Shown piece after piece: positions 25,065 through 32,980 of a stretch of DNA of 64,000 nt. Within the stretch, counting starts at the first letter, position 1, and the number at the start of each line of letters is the position of its first letter. A program made the translations under genes and the position numbers. The notes under the pieces are model-generated. The model was not told the origin of the DNA. It saw only the letters and a list, made by a program, of their open reading frames with translations, and did not search any database. The DNA comes from Hydrogenophaga sp. (GTDB lineage: Bacteria > Pseudomonadota > Gammaproteobacteria > Burkholderiales > Burkholderiaceae_C), in NCBI RefSeq assembly GCF_018780385.1, contig NZ_JADMJO010000041.1:62001-126000 (forward strand). The letters are read 5' to 3'.

Positions 25065-26894
25065 ATGGCTGCCCTGCTCGCCCGCGTTCTCTGGATCGCC
25101 CTGTTGGTTTTGCCCTGGTGCGCGCCACCCGCCGCGGCACAAGACGCAAGGCTCATCGTGTCGTCCAGCACAAAAGAAGTGGCCTTGAACCCGTGGGTGC
25201 ACGTTGTCGAGGACGCCGACAAGAACAAGACCGTCGAGCAAATCCTGAAGTCGCCCTTGGGGGCGCCGTCGGGCCCTGGCAGTGGCGCGATCAATTTTGG
25301 TTTCACGGATGCGGCTTATTGGCTGGTTGTCCCCGTGGACAACCCCGACAAGAACCCGCTGGAACGCCTGCTGCTGTTCGAGCCCACCTGGCTCGACGAA
25401 GTGCAGGTCACCCTGGTCGATGCCAACGGGCATCTGCAGACCCAGATCGGCGGCGACACCCTGCCTTTTGCTCAGCGCGCGGAACAGCGCCGGCAGATCA
25501 ACTTCAACCTGGTGTTGCCGCCCGGCCCAAGCACGCTGGTCGTGCGCGTCACCAGCCGGGACACCTTGTTTGTGGTCATGTCCTTGCTGGACCGGAGCGC
25601 GTTCAATCCATTGGCTTCTGGTGAAGCGGCTTATTTTGGTTTTTTCTATGGCGCGTTGCTTGCGCTGATCGCCTTCAACCTCATGCTGTACCTCTCGGTG
25701 CGAGAGCCGATGTACCTGGCGTACTGTGCCTATGTGGGTGCATTTGTGGCACTGCACTCGGTGTACAACGGCCACGCCTTCGGCCTGCTGTATCGGGAGT
25801 GGCCCGAGCTGTCCAACTGGGCGCATTCCACGTTTTCCTACCTCTTTGCTCTGTCAGGGCTGGTGTTTGCCAGCGTGTTCCTGGACCTGAAAAACAAGCT
25901 TCCGCGCGCCTACAAAGCATGGCAGGGATTCCTGATCGTGTTTGTGCTGGGCTGTCTGGCGACGCTTCCCTTCGGTTACGGCTTGCATGCGCGCAATGCG
26001 GTCTACTGGATCGTCATCTACTCTGTCTTCGTCCTGTGTCTCGGCTTCATTTCCATGAAGCAAGGCAACGGTGCTGCCAAATACTATCTGGCGGCCACCT
26101 TGGCCGGCCTGGTGGGTTCCGCCACCACGGCGCTGACGGTGCTTGGCATCCTGCCTTACACCTTCGCCACCTTCCGCGCCGTTGACTTTGGCATGCTGGT
26201 GGACGCCATCATGCTGTCGCTGGCGCTGGCCGAACGCATCTCACGGGTCAACCGTCTGGAGCGTTTGCGGCGCTTCTTCTCCCCCGCCGTGGCCGACCGG
26301 CTGCTCTCGGCACCCAATGAGGATCTGTACCGCCCGCACCAACGCGAGATCGTGGTGCTGTTTCTGGATCTGCGCGGCTACACCAGCTTCACCCAGAAGC
26401 ATGGCGCCGACGAAGTGATGCGGATGCTGGCCGAGTTCCATGCGGTGATGGGGGAACTCATCGCGGCGCACGGCGCCACGCTGGAGCGTTTTGCAGGGGA
26501 CGGAATGATGATCTTTTTCAACGACCCGGTCGAGGTGGTGGACCCAGCCGTCAAGGCCTGCCGCATGGCAACGGAAATGCAGTCGCGCTTTGCGAATTTG
26601 CAAACCGCTTGGGAGACGCGCAGTTACAGCCTGTCCCTGGGTGTGGGCATTGCCCAGGGCGTGGCGACCATTGGCGCCATCGGCTTCGAAGGGCGGCGTG
26701 ATTACGCCGCCATCGGCAATGTGACAAACCTGGCCGCACGGCTCTGCTCGCAGGCCCAGGGCGGGCAAACCATCATTTGCAGTGTGGTGGCGAGCAACAT
26801 CGCCAAGGTCCTCCAGGTCCGGCCCCTGCCTTCGCTCGCTTTGAAAGGCTTTGCCGAGCCGGTGGAGTGCGCTGAGATGGTCCATACCTGGTAG
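25065..26894 (+). CDS. Membrane class III nucleotide cyclase with 7TMR-DISM sensor
   Basis: A protein of 609 residues. A signal peptide (1-25) leads to a periplasmic 7TMR-DISMED2 sensor domain (about 30-165), seven membrane helices of the 7TMR-DISM type (about 185-390), a short linker and a class III cyclase domain (about 415-600). Metal-binding aspartates are in LFLDLRGYTSF and FAGDGMMIF, and the RRDYAAIGNVTNLAARL stretch holds the substrate- and transition-state residues. It should make cAMP (or cGMP) in response to a periplasmic ligand, often a carbohydrate or lipid. The nearby SulP transporter with a cNMP domain is a natural target. It starts 150 bases from the divergent lipoxygenase-like gene. 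Confidence 0.88.
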   Translation: MAALLARVLWIALLVLPWCAPPAAAQDARLIVSSSTKEVALNPWVHVVEDADKNKTVEQILKSPLGAPSGPGSGAINFGFTDAAYWLVVPVDNPDKNPLERLLLFEPTWLDEVQVTLVDANGHLQTQIGGDTLPFAQRAEQRRQINFNLVLPPGPSTLVVRVTSRDTLFVVMSLLDRSAFNPLASGEAAYFGFFYGALLALIAFNLMLYLSVREPMYLAYCAYVGAFVALHSVYNGHAFGLLYREWPELSNWAHSTFSYLFALSGLVFASVFLDLKNKLPRAYKAWQGFLIVFVLGCLATLPFGYGLHARNAVYWIVIYSVFVLCLGFISMKQGNGAAKYYLAATLAGLVGSATTALTVLGILPYTFATFRAVDFGMLVDAIMLSLALAERISRVNRLERLRRFFSPAVADRLLSAPNEDLYRPHQREIVVLFLDLRGYTSFTQKHGADEVMRMLAEFHAVMGELIAAHGATLERFAGDGMMIFFNDPVEVVDPAVKACRMATEMQSRFANLQTAWETRSYSLSLGVGIAQGVATIGAIGFEGRRDYAAIGNVTNLAARLCSQAQGGQTIICSVVASNIAKVLQVRPLPSLALKGFAEPVECAEMVHTW

Positions 26895-26951
26895 CGCTTC
26901 TACTGAGGGCATTGGGAACAAGAAACCATTCTTCCCAGCAGCACGGTCATC

Positions 26952-27725
26952 TCAACCCGCAAGTCCAATCACCAAAGCCGCCGGCAACAAAGCAGCCACA
27001 GCCGCATCCCCCGCCCGCCCCTTGAACGGATGCCGCGCAAACCCCACCCAATGCCCGCCGCCATCGAGCGCCAACACCACCTCGTCTTGCCGGGCACCGG
27101 GCGAACAGCGCTCGATGCGGCCGGTGAGTGCGCCAGCGGCAGCGTTTGAAGCAGCGAGTGACACCTCCACCGCCGTCGCCTTGCACAAGGCCAGCACGGC
27201 CAGCCCCGGCACCAGGCCCAGCAGGTCCGCACTCTCCTGTGTGATGCTGGACACCAGTTGTGCACCGCCCGGTGTGACCAGCGTCACCTCCACCGTCGGA
27301 TCGCCCGGGGCCAGCGGTGCGCAACGCAGCACGCGGCAGCGCAACTGATTGCGCATGCTGGTGCGCAGGCCCAGACCGCCTTCTCCGATGGCGCCGACGG
27401 CAAAGCGGGCCAGCACCTGCTGGCGTGCGCGCGCCAGCTCGGCAGCGAGCGCGAGCAGTTGCAGGCCGTCGGCGGTGATGCGCGCGCCGCCGCCGCCCAC
27501 GCCGCCCACGGTGCGCTCCACCAGCGGCACACCGCTGAGGTTGCTCAGCGTGTCGATGGCCTGCCAAGCTGCCTTGTAGCTGATGCCGACCTGGCGCGCC
27601 GCCTGCGAGATGGAGCAACCGGCGGCCACGTGGCGCAACACGTCCAGGCGCTTGTCGGCGCTGGCATCAGCCAGGGCCTGGGGCAGAGCGTTGGGCGCAC
27701 GAGGGGTGTCTTTTCTGGAAGCCAT
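26952..27725 (-). CDS. modE: ModE-type molybdate-responsive regulator
   Basis: A protein of 257 residues. The N-terminal winged helix (about 25-115) has ISQAARQVGISYKAAWQAIDTL and PLVERTVGGVGGGGARIT, which are the ModE signatures. The C-terminal part (about 125-255) holds two Mop/TOBE-like molybdate-binding repeats (SMRNQLRCRVLRCA and SITQESADLLGL). With molybdate bound, ModE represses modABC. It is divergent from modA, with a 23-base palindrome in the 74-base gap, which predicts autoregulation and control of the transporter. Confidence 0.92.
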   Translation of the reverse strand: MASRKDTPRAPNALPQALADASADKRLDVLRHVAAGCSISQAARQVGISYKAAWQAIDTLSNLSGVPLVERTVGGVGGGGARITADGLQLLALAAELARARQQVLARFAVGAIGEGGLGLRTSMRNQLRCRVLRCAPLAPGDPTVEVTLVTPGGAQLVSSITQESADLLGLVPGLAVLALCKATAVEVSLAASNAAAGALTGRIERCSPGARQDEVVLALDGGGHWVGFARHPFKGRAGDAAVAALLPAALVIGLAG

Positions 27726-27753
27726 AGGGTTTTGAGGTGCCGTCTATACTCAC

Positions 27754-27776
27754 CGCTATTCTGAATTGGAATAGCG
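27754..27776. promoter_or_regulatory. ModE-type operator
   Basis: CGCTATTC and GAATAGCG are perfect 8-base arms around a 7-base spacer, centred between modE (start 27725) and modA (start 27800). The CGCTAT ends match the outer part of ModE boxes in other proteobacteria (CGnTATAT...ATATAnCG), and the location is exactly where a ModE site is expected. Confidence 0.75.
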
Positions 27777-27799
27777 ATATTTTTGAGAGGATCGCTCCG

Positions 27800-28546
27800 A
27801 TGTTCGCACGTTCACTGCTGTTCGCATGGCTGTTTTTCATGGTCGGCGCGCTGCACGCCGCCGAGACCCAGGTGGCGGTGGCGGCCAACTTCGCCGAGCC
27901 CATCAAGGCCATTGCCGCGGTGCTGGAAAAGACCACCGGCCACAAGCTCAGGATCACCGTGGGTTCCACTGGCCGGCTGACTGCGCAGATCAGGAACGGC
28001 GCGCCGTTTGACGTGCTGCTCTCGGCCGACACCCATGCGCCCGCGCAGATGGAGGCCGATGGCCTGGCGCAGCCCGGCAGCCGCTTCACCTACGCCACCG
28101 GCAAGCTGGTGCTGTGGTCGGCGGATGCGGCCAAGGTGGACGGCCAGGGCGCGGTGCTCAAGACCGATGGCTTTCGCAAGCTGGCCATCGCCAATCCCAA
28201 GACGGCGCCGTATGGCGCGGCGGCGGTGGAGGTGATCGACAAGCTCGGCCTTTCGTCCACGCTCACGCCGAAACTGGTGCAGGGCGAGAGCATCGGCCAG
28301 GCCTACAACTTCGCCTACACCGGCAACGCCGAGATCGCGTTCGTGGCGATGTCGCAGGTGCTTGAAGGTGGTCGGCTCAAGAGCGGCTCGATGTGGGTGG
28401 TGCCGCAAAACTTGTACGCACCCATCCGGCAAGACGCGGTGCTGCTGAAAACCGGCGCCAGCAACGAAGCTGCGCAGGCGCTGATGAAATTGCTTCAGAG
28501 CCCAAATATCAAGACACTCATCCGTTCCTACGGATACGACCTTTAA
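27800..28546 (+). CDS. modA: Molybdate ABC transporter binding protein ModA
   Basis: A periplasmic molybdate receptor of 248 residues. A signal peptide (about 1-20, ending ALHA) is followed by VAVAANFAEPIKAIAAVLEK, GSTGRLTAQIRNGAPFDVLLSAD and ANPKTAPYG, the conserved ModA oxyanion-site segments. The start at ATG 27800 has AGAGGATC well placed, and the longer frame to 27737 would run through the ModE operator. It leads the modABC operon. Confidence 0.95.
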   Translation: MFARSLLFAWLFFMVGALHAAETQVAVAANFAEPIKAIAAVLEKTTGHKLRITVGSTGRLTAQIRNGAPFDVLLSADTHAPAQMEADGLAQPGSRFTYATGKLVLWSADAAKVDGQGAVLKTDGFRKLAIANPKTAPYGAAAVEVIDKLGLSSTLTPKLVQGESIGQAYNFAYTGNAEIAFVAMSQVLEGGRLKSGSMWVVPQNLYAPIRQDAVLLKTGASNEAAQALMKLLQSPNIKTLIRSYGYDL

Positions 28547-28549
28547 CCC

Positions 28550-29233
28550 GTGCTCCTGACACCTTCCGATCTCCAGGCCATCGGCCTCACGCTGCAAGTC
28601 GCCGCGCTCACCACCGCCATCCTGCTGGTGCTGGGGGTGCCGCTGGCCTGGTGGCTGGCGCGCAGCCGCTCGGTGTGGAGCCGGCCGGTGGGCGCGCTGG
28701 TGTCGGTGCCGCTGGTGCTGCCGCCTTCGGTGCTGGGCTTCTATTTGCTGGTGCTGATGGGGCCCAACGGCCCGGTGGGCGGGCTCACGCAAGCGATTGG
28801 CCTGGGCGTGCTCACCTTCAGCTTCGCGGGCCTCGTGATCGCCTCGGTGTTCTATTCGCTGCCGTTCATGGTGCAGCCGGTGCTGAACTCCATGCAGGCG
28901 CTCGGTGAGCGCCCGCTGGAGGCCGCGGCCAGCCTGCGCGCCTCGAAGCTGGACACCTTCTTCTCGGTGGTGCTGCCGCTGTGCCGGCCGGGCCTGGTCA
29001 CCGGCGTCATCATGAGTTTTGCGCACACGGTGGGCGAGTTCGGCGTGGTGCTCATGGTGGGCGGCAACATCCCCGGTGTGACGCGCGTGGTGTCGGTGCA
29101 GATCTACGACCACGTGGAGGCGCTGGAGTACAGCGATGCGCACCGCTTGGCGGCGGTGATGCTGGGCTTCTCTTTCGTGGTGTTGCTGGCGCTGCAGTTC
29201 TACAACCACCGCCAGCGCAGGGGCCTTCGATGA
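28550..29233 (+). CDS. modB: Molybdate ABC transporter permease ModB
   Basis: An inner-membrane permease of 227 residues with five to six membrane helices and the cytoplasmic EAA loop (EAAASLRASKLDTFFSVVLPL) that contacts the ATPase. HTVGEFGVVLMVGGNIPG is typical of molybdate and tungstate permeases. It starts at GTG 28550, 3 bases after modA, and ends overlapping the modC start (ATGA). Confidence 0.95.
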   Translation: MLLTPSDLQAIGLTLQVAALTTAILLVLGVPLAWWLARSRSVWSRPVGALVSVPLVLPPSVLGFYLLVLMGPNGPVGGLTQAIGLGVLTFSFAGLVIASVFYSLPFMVQPVLNSMQALGERPLEAAASLRASKLDTFFSVVLPLCRPGLVTGVIMSFAHTVGEFGVVLMVGGNIPGVTRVVSVQIYDHVEALEYSDAHRLAAVMLGFSFVVLLALQFYNHRQRRGLR

Positions 29234-30330
29234 GCGGGGATCTGCAACTCACCGCACGCCTGCAGCGCTCCGGCTTCCTGCTCGACGTGGACTTGCGCCT
29301 GCCCGCCCGCGGCGTCTCGGTGCTCTTCGGCCCGTCGGGTTCGGGCAAAACTTCATGCCTGCGCGTGCTCGCGGGCCTGGAGCCCATGGCCCAAGGCGTG
29401 GTGCGCGTGGATGGCGAGCTGTGGCAGGACAGCGCGCAGCAAGTGATGCTGCCGGTGCACCAGCGCGCGCTGGGCTATGTGTTCCAGGAGGCCAGCCTGT
29501 TCGAGCACCTGAGCGTGCGCGACAACCTGATGTTCGGCTTCAAGCGCACACCGCCCGCCCAGCGCCGCCACGCCTGGGACCACGGGCTGGAGCTGCTGGG
29601 CATTGCCCACCTGCTGCACCGCAGGCCACACGAGCTCTCGGGCGGTGAGCGCCAGCGCGTGGCGATCGCGCGGGCGCTGGCCACGAGCCCGCGCGTGCTG
29701 CTGATGGACGAGCCGCTGGCGGCCATCGACGCGGCGCGCAAGAACGAGATCCTGCCGTGGCTGGAGCAATTGCACGCGCGGCTGGACACCCCCGTGGTGT
29801 ACGTGACCCATTCCAGCGACGAGCTGGCGCGCCTGGCCGATCACGTGGTGCTGCTCAGTGATGGCCGCGCACTGTGCAGCGGGCCGGTGACGGAGCTCAT
29901 GACGCGGCTGGACATGCCGCTGGCGCGCGGCGACGCGGCCGCCGCCTTGATCGAAGCGCGCACGCTCGCCCACTCAACCGCCGACAGTCTGAGTGAGCTG
30001 GAGTTTGATGGCGGGCGCCTGCTGCTGCCGCAAGCCAGCAGCGCCGCTCTGCCGAAGGGCACGCCGGTGCGCGTGCGCATTCAGGCGCGCGACGTGAGCC
30101 TGTCGCTGCAGGCACCCGAGCACAGCAGCGTGCTCAACGTGTTGAGCGCCACGGTGGTCGATGTGATGGACGACACACCTGGTCAGGTGCTGGTGGGGCT
30201 GCAGCTGGGCCACGGCCCGAGGCCGGTGCGCCTGCTGTCACGCATCAGCCAGCTCTCGGCGCGCCGCCTGGGCATAACGCCGGGTCAGGCGGTGTTTGCG
30301 CAGATCAAGGGTGTGGCAATGGTGCGTTGA
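29230..30330 (+). CDS. modC: Molybdate ABC transporter ATPase ModC
   Basis: A cytoplasmic ATPase of 366 residues. The Walker A is GPSGSGKTS, the signature LSGGERQRVAIARAL, the Walker B VLLMDEPLAAID and the H-loop VTHSSDE. The C-terminal Mop/TOBE domain (about 295-366) binds molybdate and gives feedback inhibition of transport in the family. It overlaps modB by 4 bases and is the last gene of modABC. Confidence 0.95.
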   Translation: MSGDLQLTARLQRSGFLLDVDLRLPARGVSVLFGPSGSGKTSCLRVLAGLEPMAQGVVRVDGELWQDSAQQVMLPVHQRALGYVFQEASLFEHLSVRDNLMFGFKRTPPAQRRHAWDHGLELLGIAHLLHRRPHELSGGERQRVAIARALATSPRVLLMDEPLAAIDAARKNEILPWLEQLHARLDTPVVYVTHSSDELARLADHVVLLSDGRALCSGPVTELMTRLDMPLARGDAAAALIEARTLAHSTADSLSELEFDGGRLLLPQASSAALPKGTPVRVRIQARDVSLSLQAPEHSSVLNVLSATVVDVMDDTPGQVLVGLQLGHGPRPVRLLSRISQLSARRLGITPGQAVFAQIKGVAMVR

Positions 30331-30340
30331 CACCAGAAGG

Positions 30341-30598
30341 TCAACCCACCGCGCCCACGGAGTCCTTCACGCATTTTTTGGTGAAGCTGGTCTTGGCAGC
30401 GCCAAAGATCTTTTTCTCGACGGCGGCGGCATCGCAGGTGGCGGTGGCGTCTTTCTCGCACTTTTTCATGAACGAAGTCTTGGCCGCGCCGGCGAGTTTT
30501 TTCTCGGTGGCGGATGCCGTGCAACTCGCGCCTTCGGCGAACGAAGTCAGAGGCAGCAGGGCCGCCAGGGCCCAGGAACCCAACCAGATGGTGCGCAT
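30341..30598 (-). CDS. Small secreted protein with two PsiF repeats
   Basis: A protein of 85 residues with a signal peptide (about 1-21, ending LTSFA), then two repeats ending KTSFMKKC and KTSFTKKC (ATEKKLAGAAKTSFMKKC and AVEKKIFGAAKTSFTKKC) that match the PsiF repeat of phosphate-starvation-inducible proteins. Four cysteines suggest two disulfides. The function of PsiF is unknown. ATG 30598 is preferred (GGAG correctly spaced) over ATG 30610. It is convergent with modC. A small AATGAA/TTCATT palindrome lies just upstream (30612-30627). Confidence 0.7.
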   Translation of the reverse strand: MRTIWLGSWALAALLPLTSFAEGASCTASATEKKLAGAAKTSFMKKCEKDATATCDAAAVEKKIFGAAKTSFTKKCVKDSVGAVG

Positions 30599-30707
30599 GC
30601 AGATCTCCATGAATGAAAAAATTCATTGAAGGTCAGCAGGCAAACACTGTCAATGCGCCGAGGCGGGTTTCAGGCCCTGCCTCGGGTTCATCCCAGCATC
30701 GAAAGTA

Positions 30708-31112
30708 TCAATCGAGCAGTTCTTTGGGGATGTTGCCGCCATTGGCCGCGATGTGCGCCAACACGTTCTTGTGCAGCCACACGTTCATCTTGGCCGAGTC
30801 GCTCATGAGTTCGTCGGGGCAGTAGAGCTCTTTGGCCAGCGCTTTGCGCGCGTCAAGGCTGCTGTCCATGTCGAGCAACTTGAGCAGGTCAACGATGGAG
30901 GTGCGCCAGTTGAGTTTTTGCGGGTTGGCCGCAGCCTTCTGCTCCATCAGGGCGACCACGTCGACCATGGTGATGGAGGCCACAGGTGCGGGCGCTGGCG
31001 CCGCTGCGGGTGCCGGTGCAGCCGAAGGCGCGGGTGCTGCAGCCGGTGGCTGTGGCACCACCTTGGGGGAACCCATGCCGAGTTTTTCGAGGATGTTGCT
31101 GAAGAGACCCAT
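30708..31112 (-). CDS. DUF3597 family protein
   Basis: A protein of 134 residues. It opens MGLFSNILEKLG, has an alanine-proline linker (about 17-45) and ends in the conserved DUF3597 domain (VDVVALMEQ, LNWRTSIVDLLKLLDMDSS, ARKALAKELYCP, MNVWLHKNVLAHIAANGG). The function is unknown. The fold resembles a small helical bundle that may bind the cell wall. ATG 31112 is the start because the upstream frame crosses a palindrome and lacks family residues. Confidence 0.85.
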   Translation of the reverse strand: MGLFSNILEKLGMGSPKVVPQPPAAAPAPSAAPAPAAAPAPAPVASITMVDVVALMEQKAAANPQKLNWRTSIVDLLKLLDMDSSLDARKALAKELYCPDELMSDSAKMNVWLHKNVLAHIAANGGNIPKELLD

Positions 31113-31163
31113 GAGATGCTCCTTGAGGTGGTGACGGTTGGAATTCAAATGCGAGCCAATATG

Positions 31164-31185
31164 GTCGCACATGCGTATGTGCGAC
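31164..31185. promoter_or_regulatory. Perfect 9-base palindrome between the seven-gene operon and DUF3597
   Basis: GTCGCACAT and ATGTGCGAC flank GCGT. It lies 13 bases after the last gene of the tup/btu-like operon and 51 bases before the DUF3597 start. It has no T-run on the minus strand, so an operator for DUF3597 or a Rho-assisted 3' hairpin are both possible. Confidence 0.4.
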
Positions 31186-31198
31186 AGGTAACAGATGC

Positions 31199-31981
31199 TC
31201 ACCCGACGAAATCGGGCAGGAAAGCCGGCGGGCCACCCGCAGCATCGTGGAGCTGCATCACACCGGCGCTGTACAACGCCCGCAGGCCCTCGGCCTCGAT
31301 CACCTCATGCACCGCGCCCTCGGCCAGCACGCGGCCTTCGCGCATGAGCACGGCGCGGTCGGCGCAGCGCAGCGCCTGGTTGGGGTCGTGCGTGGTGAAC
31401 AGCACGCCCAAGCCCTCCGCGGCCAGCGTGCGGATGGCCCGCATCACCAGCCCCTGGTTGCCAAAGTCGAGGCTGGCGGTGGGCTCGTCGAGCAGCACAG
31501 CGCGCGGCTGCTGCGCCAGCGCCCTGGCGATCAACACCAGTTGGCGCTCGCCGCCGCTGATGTGGTGCACCGACCGATCAGCCAACTGCACCATGCCCAC
31601 GCGATGCAGGGCGCCGTGGGCAACATCGCGGTCGTGCGCGGTGGGGCGGGCGATCAGCCCCTGGTGCGCGGTGCGGCCCATGAGCACCATCTCCAGCGAG
31701 GTGAAGCCGAAGGTGCTGGCCTGACCCTGCGGCACATACGCCAGCTCTCGCGCGCGCTCGGCCAGCGGCCATTGCGCCAGCGGCTTGCCCTGCAGATGCA
31801 CCGCACCACCGAGCGCGGGCAGCAGGCCGAGCAGGGTCTTGAGCAGCGTGGTCTTGCCGCAGCCGTTGGGGCCGAGCAGCGCAAGCACTTCGCCAGCCGG
31901 CAACGTGAGAGAGAGGCCCGAACCCACCACGCGGCCCGGATAGCCCACGCTCAGGTCGGTGGCTTCCAACATGGCCGTCAT
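31199..31981 (-). CDS. BtuD/FecE-type ABC ATPase (possible MolC)
   Basis: A protein of 260 residues. The Walker A is GPNGCGKTT, the signature ISGGERQLVLIARAL, the Walker B AVLLDEPTASLD and the H-loop TTHDPNQ. YVPQGQASTFGFTSLEMVLMGR is the class typical of FecE/BtuD importers for metal chelates, and also of MolC for molybdate. The start ATG 31981 overlaps the permease stop (TGATG). It is the last of seven genes in a minus-strand run starting with tupB, so oxyanion uptake is more likely than vitamin B12 or siderophore uptake. Confidence 0.85.
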   Translation of the reverse strand: MTAMLEATDLSVGYPGRVVGSGLSLTLPAGEVLALLGPNGCGKTTLLKTLLGLLPALGGAVHLQGKPLAQWPLAERARELAYVPQGQASTFGFTSLEMVLMGRTAHQGLIARPTAHDRDVAHGALHRVGMVQLADRSVHHISGGERQLVLIARALAQQPRAVLLDEPTASLDFGNQGLVMRAIRTLAAEGLGVLFTTHDPNQALRCADRAVLMREGRVLAEGAVHEVIEAEGLRALYSAGVMQLHDAAGGPPAFLPDFVG

Positions 31982-32976
31982 GTCCATCCTCTGGAAGCGC
32001 GACGCAGCAGAAAGATGAAAAACGGCGAGCCGATGAGCGCGGTGAGGATGCCCAGCGGAATCTCCACCGGCGCCACGGTGCGCGCGAGCGTGTCGATGAA
32101 CAGCAGCAGCCCGCCGCCGAGCACGGCCGACGTGGGCAGCAGGCGCACGAACGAAGGCCCCACCAGAAAGCGCGCCAGGTGCGGCACCACCAACCCGACC
32201 CAGCCCACGATGCCGGCGGCCGCCACGCTCGCGGCCGTCACCAACGTGGCCGCGGCCACGATCAGCAAGCGCAGGGCGGTGGTGCGCGCGCCCAGCGATC
32301 GGGCTTCTTCCTCGGGCAGCGACATCACGTCCATGCGCCAGCGCAGCAGCAGGAGCACCACCGTGCCCAGCGCCACGGGCACGATGAGTGCGGGCAGGTC
32401 GTCCGCGTGCGCGGCCGAGAGGCTGCCGAGCAGCCAGAAGGTCATGGCGGGCAGCTGGTTGTAAGGGTCGGCCAGCACCTTCACCATGCCGATGCCCGCG
32501 CCCAGCAGCGAGCCGATCACGATGCCGGCCAGCAGCAGCACCAGCACGGGGTCGCTGTTGCGCACGGTGGAGCCCACGCCATAGACCAGCGCCACGGCCA
32601 GCAGACCACCGGCGAACGCCGCCATCTGGATGCCGAACACGCCCATGGAGAAATAGATGCCGAGCACCGCGCCCAGCGCTGCACCGGCCGAAGCGCCCAG
32701 GATGTCGGGCGACACGAGCGGGTTGCGAAACAGCCCTTGAAACGCCGCACCCGCCACCGCCAGCGCCGAACCCACCGCGATAGCGGCCAGCACGCGCGGG
32801 CCACGGATCTGCAGCACGATGGTCTGCGTCTGCTCGTTGGGCGGGGGCGCGCCCTGCAGCACCGCCCACGCCAGCTGCCACAGATCGAAGAGCGCCAGCG
32901 GCGTGCGACCCTGGGAGAAGGCCACCAGAACACCCGCGAGCAGCACGCCCACCGCCCAGAAGGCACCGCTGCGCAT
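31978..32976 (-). CDS. FecCD/BtuC-type ABC permease (possible MolB)
   Basis: A protein of 332 residues with about ten membrane helices and the family stretches QIRGPRVLAAIAVGSALAVAG, NPLVSPDILGASAGAALGA, GWVGLVVPHLAR and PVEIPLGILTALIGSPFF. Type II importers of this class carry iron chelates and cobalamin and, in MolBC, molybdate or tungstate. It lies 4 bases after the binding-protein gene and overlaps the ATPase gene. Confidence 0.88.
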   Translation of the reverse strand: MRSGAFWAVGVLLAGVLVAFSQGRTPLALFDLWQLAWAVLQGAPPPNEQTQTIVLQIRGPRVLAAIAVGSALAVAGAAFQGLFRNPLVSPDILGASAGAALGAVLGIYFSMGVFGIQMAAFAGGLLAVALVYGVGSTVRNSDPVLVLLLAGIVIGSLLGAGIGMVKVLADPYNQLPAMTFWLLGSLSAAHADDLPALIVPVALGTVVLLLLRWRMDVMSLPEEEARSLGARTTALRLLIVAAATLVTAASVAAAGIVGWVGLVVPHLARFLVGPSFVRLLPTSAVLGGGLLLFIDTLARTVAPVEIPLGILTALIGSPFFIFLLRRASRGWT

Positions 32977-32980
32977 GGGG

